A DNA stretch of 26,776 nucleotides, taken from positions 1-26,776 of the forward strand of contig JAZSHI010000034.1 in the NCBI GenBank assembly GCA_045533195.1. Reading direction: 5' to 3'. Positions within the stretch are counted from its first letter, which is position 1. Every line of letters starts with the position of its first letter. Made by a program: the position numbers and the translations under genes. The stretch is from SIG607 sp045533195. Lineage in GTDB: Bacteria > Bacillota > Clostridia > Oscillospirales > Acutalibacteraceae. The notes beneath the pieces were generated by a model. It did no database searches and had not been told where the DNA came from. It saw nothing but the letters and a program-made list of their open reading frames with translations. This document shows positions 15,905 to 22,782 of the stretch, one piece after another.

Positions 15905-16118
15905 ACTGTCTTTCAAGGTCGCTTAATCGGTGATTTATCACTTTAATTTTTTCTTCAATAACCGGAACGCGTCTCGCAAAATTATTATGAACTTCAACCT
16001 TCTTTTCGAGTTCGCTTATGCGATAATTGGTAAGCTTTGCCGATGCCACAATACCGCCCAAGGTTCCCATCATAGTTCCAAGAAAAGAAATAAGCGCAAT
16101 AAGTATTTCTTTATTCAT
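15903..16118 (-). CDS. 71-aa holin/XhlA-like small membrane protein
   Basis: One N-terminal membrane helix (residues 4-27, with GTMMGTLGGIVASAK) followed by a coiled-coil-like charged tail (ISELEKKVEVHNNFARRVPVIEEKIKVINHR). This layout and the LTNYRI-x-ELEKKVE-x-HNN pattern match small proteins found in lysis cassettes of Firmicutes prophages. Perfect SD (AAGGAGG). No endolysin, integrase or phage structural gene lies nearby, so it is either a phage remnant or a domesticated small membrane protein. Function unproven. Confidence 0.7.
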   Translation of the reverse strand: MNKEILIALISFLGTMMGTLGGIVASAKLTNYRISELEKKVEVHNNFARRVPVIEEKIKVINHRLSDLERQ

Positions 16119-16381
16119 TTTTTCCTCCTTTTTTATGCCTTACACTCTAATTATACACCGTTAATTTGCGACATTCACCGACATCTTTTAAAAAAACAAC
16201 CCGAAAACCAACGGGAAATGTCGTTAGCGAAGTTCTTATTTTAGCACAGAATAATATATTAGGTTAGAACCAGCATCGCATTTGTATGTACAAATGCACT
16301 TAGGCAGTAGCCCAAACCCACTAACAACAGAAAAGAGAAGATTCGTTTTTGCAACGAGTCTTCTCTTTCATTTTGTCTGTT
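16119..16381. other. gene-free hairpin-rich region, possible small RNA
   Basis: No open frame is convincing. Structures seen: CGACAT/ATGTCG flanking CCCG/CGGG near 16168-16225, with a U7 run on the minus strand; a perfect 20-bp palindrome at 16278-16297 (GCATTTGTA-TG-TACAAATGC); and a long nested hairpin at 16326-16381 (AACAG, AAAGAGAAGA and TCGT arms, one mismatch, 7-nt loop). No recognisable riboswitch or known RNA family. It could hold a small RNA, or terminators for flanking genes. Confidence 0.4.
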
Positions 16382-16383
16382 AA

Positions 16384-16584
16384 GTGATATGTTGACTAAA
16401 GTCAGCGTGATATTTTCGCTTTGCGAAAGTGATATTAAACCCTACGGGTTTAGTGGTATTCTATTCGCCCGTAAACTTGCGAAGCAAATAACACTCGGCT
16501 GAAAGTCGAATATCACTGCGTAGCAATATAACTCGCCGTTAGGCGAATAGAGCTGTAGAAATGTTCTTAACGAACATTTCTACA
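16384..16584. repeat. palindrome array 1: hairpins separated by GTGATAT/ATATCAC spacers
   Basis: A tandem run of short hairpins with unrelated stems but a nearly constant 7-nt spacer. Left half: spacer GTGATAT (16384-16390, 16407-16413, 16429-16435, then GTGGTAT) separating GTTGAC/GTCAGC, TTTCGC/GCGAAA and TAAACCC/GGGTTTA. The centre (16460-16487) is degenerate. Right half: spacers ATAACAC, ATATCAC, ATATAAC, the reverse complement of the left type, separating TCGGCT/AGTCGA, TGC/GCA and TCGCC/GGCGA. It ends with a 13-bp hairpin (16554-16584). No coding potential. Lies 20 bp past the vanW-family stop. Confidence 0.85.
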
Positions 16585-16603
16585 AGGTTTTCGGGTTTTA
16601 ATA

Positions 16604-18313
16604 TTAAGCTGCTTGCTGTGTTGTATTCTCAGGAGTGGGAGTATTCTCAGGACTTTGAGTCTCCTCAGGATTTGATGTCACAGGCGGTGGCACGGGAGTT
16701 TCGCCGCTGTTTGTTCCTACACTACTGCTTCCTGTACTGCTACTTCCTGTACTGCTACTTCCGGTGCTGCTACTTCCGGTGCTACTACTTCCGGTGCTAC
16801 TGCTTCCGGTACTATTACTTCCTGTACTACTATTTCCCTCGCTGCTGCTTCCTTCGCTGCTGCTTCCTTCACTGCTGCTTCCTTCACTGCTACTGCTGTT
16901 AGAAGAAGAACCGTTAGGATCCTTAAGGGAATATCTTGAAGTTATAAGCTGTTCACGTTTAATAACCTTGCCGTCTTTCCAAAGAATTCTGTAAGAAGCA
17001 ACGTCATAGTAACTGCCGGGAACTCGCTTTATAGTACTGCTTTCAAATGTAATATCGTCAAAGGTATTATCGGGACAACCGTAAATATTAACTACAAGTT
17101 TTTTGCCTTCCATAGTACATTGGATATATACAGGATAACCCGTATCATTTTTCAGCTTAAGGTCTTTATTGGGATAGTCAACCGTAGCATCAAAGCCAAC
17201 CTTACAATAGGTTGATGGATAGGTATGATTATATCGTGTATCAATAGTAAGATTTGCACGAAGCGCCGCATTATAAATAGTGGTACTTGCCTGACAAATA
17301 CCTCCGCCGTAACCATTAGTAAACTGACCGCCGGAAATAACCTTTGCAGGTACCCATCCGCCTGAAGCCAAGTTACTGTTACCGGTACAGGTATTAAAAG
17401 ACCATACAGCGCCGGGTTCTATTACACTTCCGTCGCAAAGTCCCATAGCCTTCTTCATATTAAAGGTAGAAGCAGAGCTGGCGGTAGAGGTAGTAGAAAA
17501 AGTACCTATAATTTGAATTTTTTCTTTAAGCTTAGCAACGGTTATTTCTGCCTTTATAGGATCATTTGTAGCAATGATTTCGCCTCTTTTTTGACCGCTT
17601 GCAATAAAGGTTTCTATATCATTTTTGATATTTTCAAGAGTAATATTAATACCGTCTTTTTCTTCTTCAAACTCAACTCCCGAAGCCTTTACGCCTTTAA
17701 AGGTAGCATTAACGGGGTCTTGCTTAAGTCCGGTTTGAATAGCGGTAATAACGTTTGCCATTTTTTCGGTATCAATATTTACATCAACTTTAAATGCCGT
17801 TTGAGCATAATCAAATACCGTTTCACCGCGCATAATAGAAACGCAATATTTTTTAGCATTATTCAGCGCATCGTCGGTATCTATAGAAAACACTATATCC
17901 TTGCCATCAAGTTGATAACTCTTATCCCTTGCGGTGATTTTAATACTGTAGGCAGATTTGTCACCGTCCTGTGCGGCAAGTACCGCTTTGTTAGCCTGAT
18001 TTTTGGTCATTCCGCCCACATCAACACCATTTATGGTTATACCGTCAAAATAGCGGAATGCAGGGCCTTGATACATACCGATTTTTGCAAAAAATTCAGG
18101 CATAGGTTTCTCTCCCTTTCTCCAAGGGGCAGAAACGAAATGCATAATGCCAAAAAACAAGGCAATTACCAACAAAACACTTGCAACGATAATTGCAGGG
18201 GTTTTGAATTTTTTGAAATCTATTTTTTTATTTTCTCTTTTGGGGTTTACCTCTTCTTCAGCTTCGGTCATTATGAAGCCTTCATTTTCATTTTTCAATG
18301 AATTGTTAGCCAT
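16604..18313 (-). CDS. VanW family cell-envelope protein with GSSS(T/E) repeat tail
   Basis: 569 aa. A short cytoplasmic lead is followed by one membrane helix (about 38-60, IIVASVLLVIALFFGIMHF), a PG_binding_4-like domain (about 90-240, starting DGITINGVDVGGMTKNQA), and a VanW domain (about 265-400: EPGAVWSFN, GYGGGICQASTTIYNAA, NHTYPSTY). The tail is low-complexity: eleven pentapeptide repeats, then a Pro/Thr/Glu-rich end. Probably anchored in the membrane with the rest outside, at peptidoglycan; VanW biochemistry is poorly known. The ATG at 18311-18313 fits the SD GGAG 7 nt upstream better than the GTG two codons earlier. Confidence 0.9.
   Translation of the reverse strand: MANNSLKNENEGFIMTEAEEEVNPKRENKKIDFKKFKTPAIIVASVLLVIALFFGIMHFVSAPWRKGEKPMPEFFAKIGMYQGPAFRYFDGITINGVDVGGMTKNQANKAVLAAQDGDKSAYSIKITARDKSYQLDGKDIVFSIDTDDALNNAKKYCVSIMRGETVFDYAQTAFKVDVNIDTEKMANVITAIQTGLKQDPVNATFKGVKASGVEFEEEKDGINITLENIKNDIETFIASGQKRGEIIATNDPIKAEITVAKLKEKIQIIGTFSTTSTASSASTFNMKKAMGLCDGSVIEPGAVWSFNTCTGNSNLASGGWVPAKVISGGQFTNGYGGGICQASTTIYNAALRANLTIDTRYNHTYPSTYCKVGFDATVDYPNKDLKLKNDTGYPVYIQCTMEGKKLVVNIYGCPDNTFDDITFESSTIKRVPGSYYDVASYRILWKDGKVIKREQLITSRYSLKDPNGSSSNSSSSEGSSSEGSSSEGSSSEGNSSTGSNSTGSSSTGSSSTGSSSTGSSSTGSSSTGSSSVGTNSGETPVPPPVTSNPEETQSPENTPTPENTTQQAA
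16718..16882 (-). repeat. 15-bp tandem repeat coding for GSSST/GSSSE pentapeptides
   Basis: Eleven tandem 15-bp units inside the VanW-family gene: three GSSSE, one GNSST, one GSNST, five GSSST and one GSSSV. Near-identical codons in the GSSST block suggest recent expansion by slippage or unequal recombination. It likely forms a flexible wall-spanning linker. Confidence 0.9.
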
Positions 18314-18444
18314 AAGCACACTCCATTATAAAATTAATATATTATACTATCAGACAAGGTAATGATACACTATCCAAACCCAAAAATAAAGTATTTTTTT
18401 AAAATGCAACAAAATTGTAATTATTTTGCTGGTAAAACTGCACA

Positions 18445-18483
18445 AAGAAACCCCGATAATATTTAAAATTATCGGGGTTTCTT
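18445..18483. terminator. perfect 16-bp hairpin between mgsA and the VanW gene
   Basis: AAGAAACCCCGATAAT (18445-18460) pairs perfectly with 18468-18483 around a 7-nt loop. It lies just beyond the mgsA terminator on the minus strand, so it may be a second, tandem terminator, though its U-tract is weak in both directions. The ~125 bp from here to the VanW start are AT-rich with a TATAAT at about 18340 but no convincing -35. Confidence 0.6.
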
Positions 18484-18494
18484 ATAATTGTATC

Positions 18495-18527
18495 AAAAAA
18501 ATCGAGACAAATTGTCTCGATTTTTTT
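18495..18527 (-). terminator. Rho-independent terminator of mgsA
   Basis: ATCGAGAC/GTCTCGAT stem flanked by A6 and T7, giving a run of U after the stem on the minus strand. The hairpin starts immediately at the mgsA stop codon, which overlaps the T-run. Confidence 0.9.
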
Positions 18528-18906
18528 AGTCGAAATATATTTTATTTTTCATAGCCTCCAGCATAACGGTTGCGCTTTTTTCGTTAGTTGCAAGAGGGAT
18601 TTTTTGTACGTCGCAAAGACGAAGAAGGGCTGAAACATCGGGTTCGTGGGGTTGCGCAGTAAGAGGATCTCTCAAAAAGATTACCAAATCCATATTTCCG
18701 TCGGCAAGCATAGCGCCTATCTGTTGGTCACCGCCTAAGGGACCGCTTTTCATTCTGCAAATAGAAAGACCTGTCTCTCCCATAATAAGAGTTCCCGTTG
18801 TTCCGGTTGCATAGAGCTCGTGCCCGTCAAGAACGTCCTTATATGCCTTTGCAAGTTCAATTATATCGTTTTTCTTTTTATCGTGTGCTATAAGTGCAAT
18901 TTTCAT
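18526..18906 (-). CDS. mgsA: methylglyoxal synthase
   Basis: Converts dihydroxyacetone phosphate to methylglyoxal and phosphate, a glycolytic bypass used at phosphate limitation. It is 126 aa. Residues equivalent to the E. coli active site are all present at a constant offset: H8, D9, D60 (in GPLGGD), D80 (in LRDPL), H87 and D90 (in QPHEPDV); the phosphate loop GTTGT is at 35-39. SD GAGAGG before the ATG. Single-gene unit; a candidate -35 TTGACG at 18954-18959 has only a poor -10. Confidence 0.96.
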   Translation of the reverse strand: MKIALIAHDKKKNDIIELAKAYKDVLDGHELYATGTTGTLIMGETGLSICRMKSGPLGGDQQIGAMLADGNMDLVIFLRDPLTAQPHEPDVSALLRLCDVQKIPLATNEKSATVMLEAMKNKIYFD

Positions 18907-19008
18907 ATTTTTTCCTCTCTAATAATTTTCTATTTATGTTTTAACACAAAAAGCGTCAAAAATCAATGTTTTTATCTGCTTTTGCTTTACTTTTAGGTTT
19001 ACTTAATA

Positions 19009-19014
19009 TATAAT
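19009..19014 (+). promoter_or_regulatory. -10 element of the AEC transporter gene
   Basis: TATAAT at 19009-19014 with a weak -35 TTTACT 17 bp upstream (18986-18991). The element covers the ATG at 19013, which therefore cannot be the start codon of the transporter; translation must begin downstream, at GTG 19049. Confidence 0.55.
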
Positions 19015-19048
19015 GTATTATAAATATTATTTTAAGACGGTGACTATT

Positions 19049-19957
19049 GTGACTTCTGTTTTTATAAACGTAGCAACACTTATTATCTTTGCCTCTATCG
19101 GTTTCGTTCTGGCAAAATTAAAAATAGCAAAGGCAGAGTACGGACAAATACTTTCCTCCCTTTTGGTTTACGTATTTTCCCCCGCTATGCTTTTCAGAAC
19201 CTTTGCAACAAATTTTAATAAAGATTACATAAAAAACAATTACTCTATAATGCTTGTATCTTTAGCAATACTGGCTGTGCTCATAGTAATTTCCCAGATA
19301 GTACCGCGCTTTTTGACTAAAGATGCCTACAAAAGAAAGGTCTATGAGTATTCTATGATAATCGCCAACTATGGCTATATGGGTTATCCCCTTACACAAG
19401 TGCTTTTCGGCGATAAGGTTTTGCTTAACGTTATGATGTTTGCTCTGCCCCTTTCGGTTTATATTTTTACATACGGATTCTGTAGGCTCACCAATACGGG
19501 ATTAAATCTCAAAAAGCTTATTAACCCTTCTATTATTGCTATCATTCTCGGTATGATATATGGTCTTTCAGGACTCGGTTTACCCTCCTTTGCAAACGAC
19601 TTCTTAAACACCGCCGCTGCTCCTATGGGAATTGTTGCAATGCTTCTTGCAGGTATTACCGTTTCAGAATATAAATTCAGCGAACTGCTTCGTTATAAAG
19701 CCAACTACTTCGTAGCTATATGGAAGGTGCTTATTGTTCCGCTTACTATAGGCTTTATTCTTGTAAAACTTTGCAACGCTCCCGACCTTGCCCGAATAGC
19801 TCTTATGATTTACGCAATTCCCTGTGGACTTAACACTATCGTGTTCCCGAAGCTTGTTGGAGAAGACTGCAGCACAGGCGCCTCCCTTGCCCTTATTTCA
19901 AGTATTCTTTCGGTAGGCACCATTCCTCTTTGCCTTTACGTTTTCAATTTAGTATAA
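19049..19957 (+). CDS. AEC family transporter (auxin efflux carrier / malate permease type)
   Basis: Integral membrane protein of about ten helices in the AEC family, which includes bacterial malate/lactate carriers. Pointers: IFASIGFVLAKLKI at the N-terminus, SSLLVYVFSPAMLFRTFA, NYGYMGYPLTQVLFG, and the C-terminal PCGLNTIVFPKLVGED with GASLALISSILSV. The substrate is unknown. The GTG start (302 aa) is preferred over the ATG 36 bp upstream because that ATG lies in the -10 box and GTG has an SD-like GGTGA 5 nt away, the same weak SD used by proS. Confidence 0.88.
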   Translation: MTSVFINVATLIIFASIGFVLAKLKIAKAEYGQILSSLLVYVFSPAMLFRTFATNFNKDYIKNNYSIMLVSLAILAVLIVISQIVPRFLTKDAYKRKVYEYSMIIANYGYMGYPLTQVLFGDKVLLNVMMFALPLSVYIFTYGFCRLTNTGLNLKKLINPSIIAIILGMIYGLSGLGLPSFANDFLNTAAAPMGIVAMLLAGITVSEYKFSELLRYKANYFVAIWKVLIVPLTIGFILVKLCNAPDLARIALMIYAIPCGLNTIVFPKLVGEDCSTGASLALISSILSVGTIPLCLYVFNLV

Positions 19958-19960
19958 TGT

Positions 19961-19997
19961 AAAACTCCTTGAAGTTTAAAGCTTCAAGGAGTTTTTT
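19961..19997. terminator. bidirectional terminator between the AEC gene and the O-antigen-ligase-like gene
   Basis: Perfect 14-bp stem (19961-19974 with 19982-19995) with a 7-nt loop; AAAA on the left and T6 on the right give U-tracts on both strands. It serves two convergent genes. Confidence 0.9.
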
Positions 19998-20000
19998 AAT

Positions 20001-21203
20001 TTACTTCAAATGTTTTATTTTACGTTCATAAACGCCTATGCCCGAGGCAATAAAGAGGATTATCATTCCTGTTTGCACCCATATCATAGTGGTGTCAATC
20101 ATTCCGTAACAAAGCATTACGGAAAGCACCGCTACAATAAATGTCATAATGGTATATTTTTCTTTTTTCGCCTTAAGTCTTACATGGCAATAAAACAAAT
20201 CGCCTATATATCTTATAATAAAAGCTATTATAAGAAGAGTTCCCACAATGCCGTGACAAAGAAGTGAATCTATTATAATATTGTGGCAAAGACTTGCTTT
20301 ATATATAGTCGGATCGCTTACTGAAAAAATTTCATAAAGATGCTTATAGCCGAAAAATCCGTATCCGAAAACAGCCTTTTCCTTTATATGATTTATAGCA
20401 AAATTCCATATAAGCACTCTGTTATCGGTGGTCGCGCCCATTTCATTTATACGGGGTAAAAACTGCGGAACAAGTACGATTATAATAAGCACCGTCACAC
20501 AAATTCCTGCAAAAATTGCAAGAAGCTTATATTCGTGACTTATGGTAAGAAGTATTATTATGCCCAGAGCCGCTACCAGCCACAAGCTCATACTTCCGCA
20601 AAGCATTAGTCCCACAGCGTTAAATACAGCCGCCAAATAATAAATATATGTTTTTCCCGCTCTGTTAACCGCTTTATATGCGCAGATAAGTATTACCAGC
20701 GTAACGCCCAAGCCGAAAAAATTGGGATTTGGATAAAACACTTTACAGCGATAAGCAGGAAGATCATAATTTATTATTCTTTCGATAATACTGCCAAGCG
20801 TTGCCGTGCATCCGCCGAGAATAATAACGTCTAATAGCTTTTCATAAAATCTTTTGGTAGCAATGCTTCGGGTTACAAAAGCCACAATAGTCATTGCGAA
20901 AAAGGAAAGTGTGCATAAAGCACCGAGATAGTTTTTATTTATAAGAGCCACTATAAAGGTAATAAGTATAAAAACATTTATTATCAAACTGCCTTTATGG
21001 GCAAAAATCTTATCTCTTGTTCCGGGGAGAATTATAAATATAAGAGCGCTGACGTAAATAACCGCTCTTGCTAAATTATAATAGGTAAAACAGGAAAAAG
21101 CGCAAACAAGTATTAAAATATGAGCAAGTTTTGCGTAACGGTTGCGTATAAACGTATTTTCCGTTGTTTCATTTCCTCTTTTTAAAAACTTTAGAAATCC
21201 CAT
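20001..21203 (-). CDS. O-antigen ligase (Wzy_C) family membrane protein
   Basis: 400-aa polytopic protein with 10 or more membrane helices and a basic N-terminus. In the C-terminal half the family signature is visible: NRVLIWNFAINHIKEKAVFGYG around residue 268-290, then CHNIIIDSLLCHGIVG with the HN pair characteristic of O-antigen ligase/polymerase-like proteins. It probably ligates or polymerises a lipid-linked glycan, for example a teichoic or capsular glycan. No glycosyltransferase genes lie next to it, so it stands alone. SD GGGGTGGAG before the ATG. Confidence 0.85.
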   Translation of the reverse strand: MGFLKFLKRGNETTENTFIRNRYAKLAHILILVCAFSCFTYYNLARAVIYVSALIFIILPGTRDKIFAHKGSLIINVFILITFIVALINKNYLGALCTLSFFAMTIVAFVTRSIATKRFYEKLLDVIILGGCTATLGSIIERIINYDLPAYRCKVFYPNPNFFGLGVTLVILICAYKAVNRAGKTYIYYLAAVFNAVGLMLCGSMSLWLVAALGIIILLTISHEYKLLAIFAGICVTVLIIIVLVPQFLPRINEMGATTDNRVLIWNFAINHIKEKAVFGYGFFGYKHLYEIFSVSDPTIYKASLCHNIIIDSLLCHGIVGTLLIIAFIIRYIGDLFYCHVRLKAKKEKYTIMTFIVAVLSVMLCYGMIDTTMIWVQTGMIILFIASGIGVYERKIKHLK

Positions 21204-21232
21204 ACTCCACCCCTTAAAAGTTCTTTATATTT

Positions 21233-21261
21233 ATTATACTTAAAGTCATAGGTCACTTCAA
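21233..21261 (-). promoter_or_regulatory. promoter of the O-antigen-ligase-like gene
   Basis: On the minus strand, -35 TTGAAG (21256-21261), 17-bp spacer, -10 TATAAT (21233-21238), about 30 bp before the start codon. Confidence 0.75.
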
Positions 21262-21349
21262 GGAAAATTTTATGATAAAACAAAAACATATATAAAAAGG
21301 AAATTTTTCTTAGAATTATAATAATATAAATATATACTAAAAATGGTTT

Positions 21350-21401
21350 AAAAAATCCACTAACCTTAGTTTAGGTGTCTTTTACTTACTTTGCCAGTGG
21401 A
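21350..21401 (-). terminator. branched terminator after niaR
   Basis: TCCACT (minus strand, 21396-21401) pairs with AGTGGA (21356-21361), enclosing an inner ACCT/AGGT stem, and is followed by a T6 run on the minus strand. The stem is short and the loop long, so efficiency is uncertain, but it lies where the nad operon should end. Confidence 0.5.
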
Positions 21402-21405
21402 AATA

Positions 21406-21918
21406 TTATATCTTAGGCGCAATATATCCTTTGTTTTTGAGAGCAGTTTCGATTAAATCCAAAACACTTTCGGAATCGGCGCGAATAGTGTGATAGTGGT
21501 ATCCCCCCGTAATATTCATAAGCTCGGAGGACTTTCCGCTTCTCACCCCTTCAATAAACTGCTTCACGTTAAAACGTGAAAAAATATTTAACGGCGCTAT
21601 TACCTTGCCGTACACCTTATGCCACACAAAAACATCTACAACCGTTCCGCCCAGGTCTATAATGGTATTAAGCTCGTCCTCTGTCTGCTGTGTTGTATGG
21701 TGTAATTTAAGCACCCTTTCTTTAAGAGGTGACCTTTGAATAACGTATCCGTTATGGGTAGAGAGAATATCGTAACCCGAATCCTTTAACGCCGTAATAT
21801 CCCTTACAATAATTTGTCGAGACACGCCAAACTCATCTGAAAGCATACTGCCTGAAATAGCTTCATTTGCAGATAACAGCCGATTGGCTATTGCTTTTCT
21901 TCTGTCGAGAGCTTTCAT
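21406..21918 (-). CDS. niaR: NiaR, niacin-responsive transcriptional repressor (HTH_11 + 3H domain)
   Basis: 170 aa. An N-terminal HTH_11 winged helix (1-60; FGVSRQIIVRDITALKDSGYDI) is followed by a 3H domain. The probable metal and niacin site is H74, E82, H141 and H143, with the same spacing as reported for the Thermotoga homologue TM1602. It represses NAD synthesis genes when nicotinate is available. It is the last gene of nadABC-niaR, 12 nt after nadC, with SD AAAGGAG. Position implies autoregulation through the nadA promoter. Confidence 0.93.
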   Translation of the reverse strand: MKALDRRKAIANRLLSANEAISGSMLSDEFGVSRQIIVRDITALKDSGYDILSTHNGYVIQRSPLKERVLKLHHTTQQTEDELNTIIDLGGTVVDVFVWHKVYGKVIAPLNIFSRFNVKQFIEGVRSGKSSELMNITGGYHYHTIRADSESVLDLIETALKNKGYIAPKI

Positions 21919-21930
21919 ATATTTACTCCT

Positions 21931-22782
21931 TTAAACAGCATGTAAATTTTTAAGGGAAAGATCCAATATAGGAGAGGAGTGGGTAAGGGCACCGCTTGAA
22001 ATATAGTCCACACCAATATCAATAAGCTTTGCTACATTTTCTTTTGTAACGTTACCGCTGCACTCTGTCTCTGCCTTGCCCGCGCAAAGCTTTACAGCTT
22101 CTTTCATATCGTCAACACTCATATTATCAAGCATTATAATATCCGCGCCGGCTTCCAGCGCCTCTTTAAGCATTTCAAGATTTTCAACCTCTATTTCGAT
22201 TTTACGAACAAAAGGAGCATATTCCTTTGCCATTCTTACAGCTTCCTTTACACCGCCTGCCGCACCGATGTGGTTATCCTTAAGCAAAATTCCGTCACTA
22301 AGGTTATATCGGTGATTATAGCCTCCGCCAACCTTAACAGCATATTTTTCAAAAATACGCATACACGGTGTAGTCTTACGTGTATCGAGAAGCTTTGTTT
22401 TACTGCCTTTGAGCATATCTGCAATAGTGCGGGTATAGGTTGCAATACCACTCATTCGCTGAAGATAATTAAGGGCAGTTCTCTCCCCCGAGAGCAAAAC
22501 CCGAATGTCGCCTCTAATAACCCCGAGCTTTTGTCCTTTTTTAACATAATCGCCATCTATACAACTAAAGATAACTTCTGTTTTTTCATCAAGCAGCCGA
22601 AAGACACGCTTAAACACCTCAAGACCTGCAATAACTCCGTCTTCCTTGCAAATAAGTTCTACCTCACCAAGCTGATAAGTGGGCATTACGGAATTGGTTG
22701 TAATATCCTCGCTGGTTATATCCTCTTTAAGCGCCGCCAAAATCAAATCATCTGCATTCATTTTCATTGTAATATTATTCAT
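21931..22782 (-). CDS. nadC: nicotinate-nucleotide pyrophosphorylase (quinolinate phosphoribosyltransferase)
   Basis: Makes nicotinate mononucleotide from quinolinate and PRPP, third step of de novo NAD synthesis. 283 aa. Signature LDTRKTTPCMRIFEKYAV, GGGYNHRYNLSDGILLKDNH (residues about 130-170) and the C-terminal IEIEVENLEM and DIIMLDN are diagnostic. The frame reaches 7 codons further upstream, but the ATG at 22780-22782 lies 10 nt after an SD (AAGGAG). It overlaps the nadB stop by 8 bp. Confidence 0.96.
   Translation of the reverse strand: MNNITMKMNADDLILAALKEDITSEDITTNSVMPTYQLGEVELICKEDGVIAGLEVFKRVFRLLDEKTEVIFSCIDGDYVKKGQKLGVIRGDIRVLLSGERTALNYLQRMSGIATYTRTIADMLKGSKTKLLDTRKTTPCMRIFEKYAVKVGGGYNHRYNLSDGILLKDNHIGAAGGVKEAVRMAKEYAPFVRKIEIEVENLEMLKEALEAGADIIMLDNMSVDDMKEAVKLCAGKAETECSGNVTKENVAKLIDIGVDYISSGALTHSSPILDLSLKNLHAV

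Noticed and set aside
16554..16584. 13-bp hairpin as terminator of the VanW-family gene
   Set aside because: No U-tract follows on the minus strand; it fits better as the last unit of palindrome array 1.
16561..16994. Plus-strand frames rich in Leu-Pro or Tyr-Cys repeats
   Set aside because: They are the antisense reading of the GSSST repeat in the VanW-family gene; no SD or promoter and composition is purely repeat-driven.
19013..19048. ATG at 19013 as start of the AEC transporter
   Set aside because: It lies inside the -10 box of the apparent promoter and lacks an SD; GTG 19049 is better supported.
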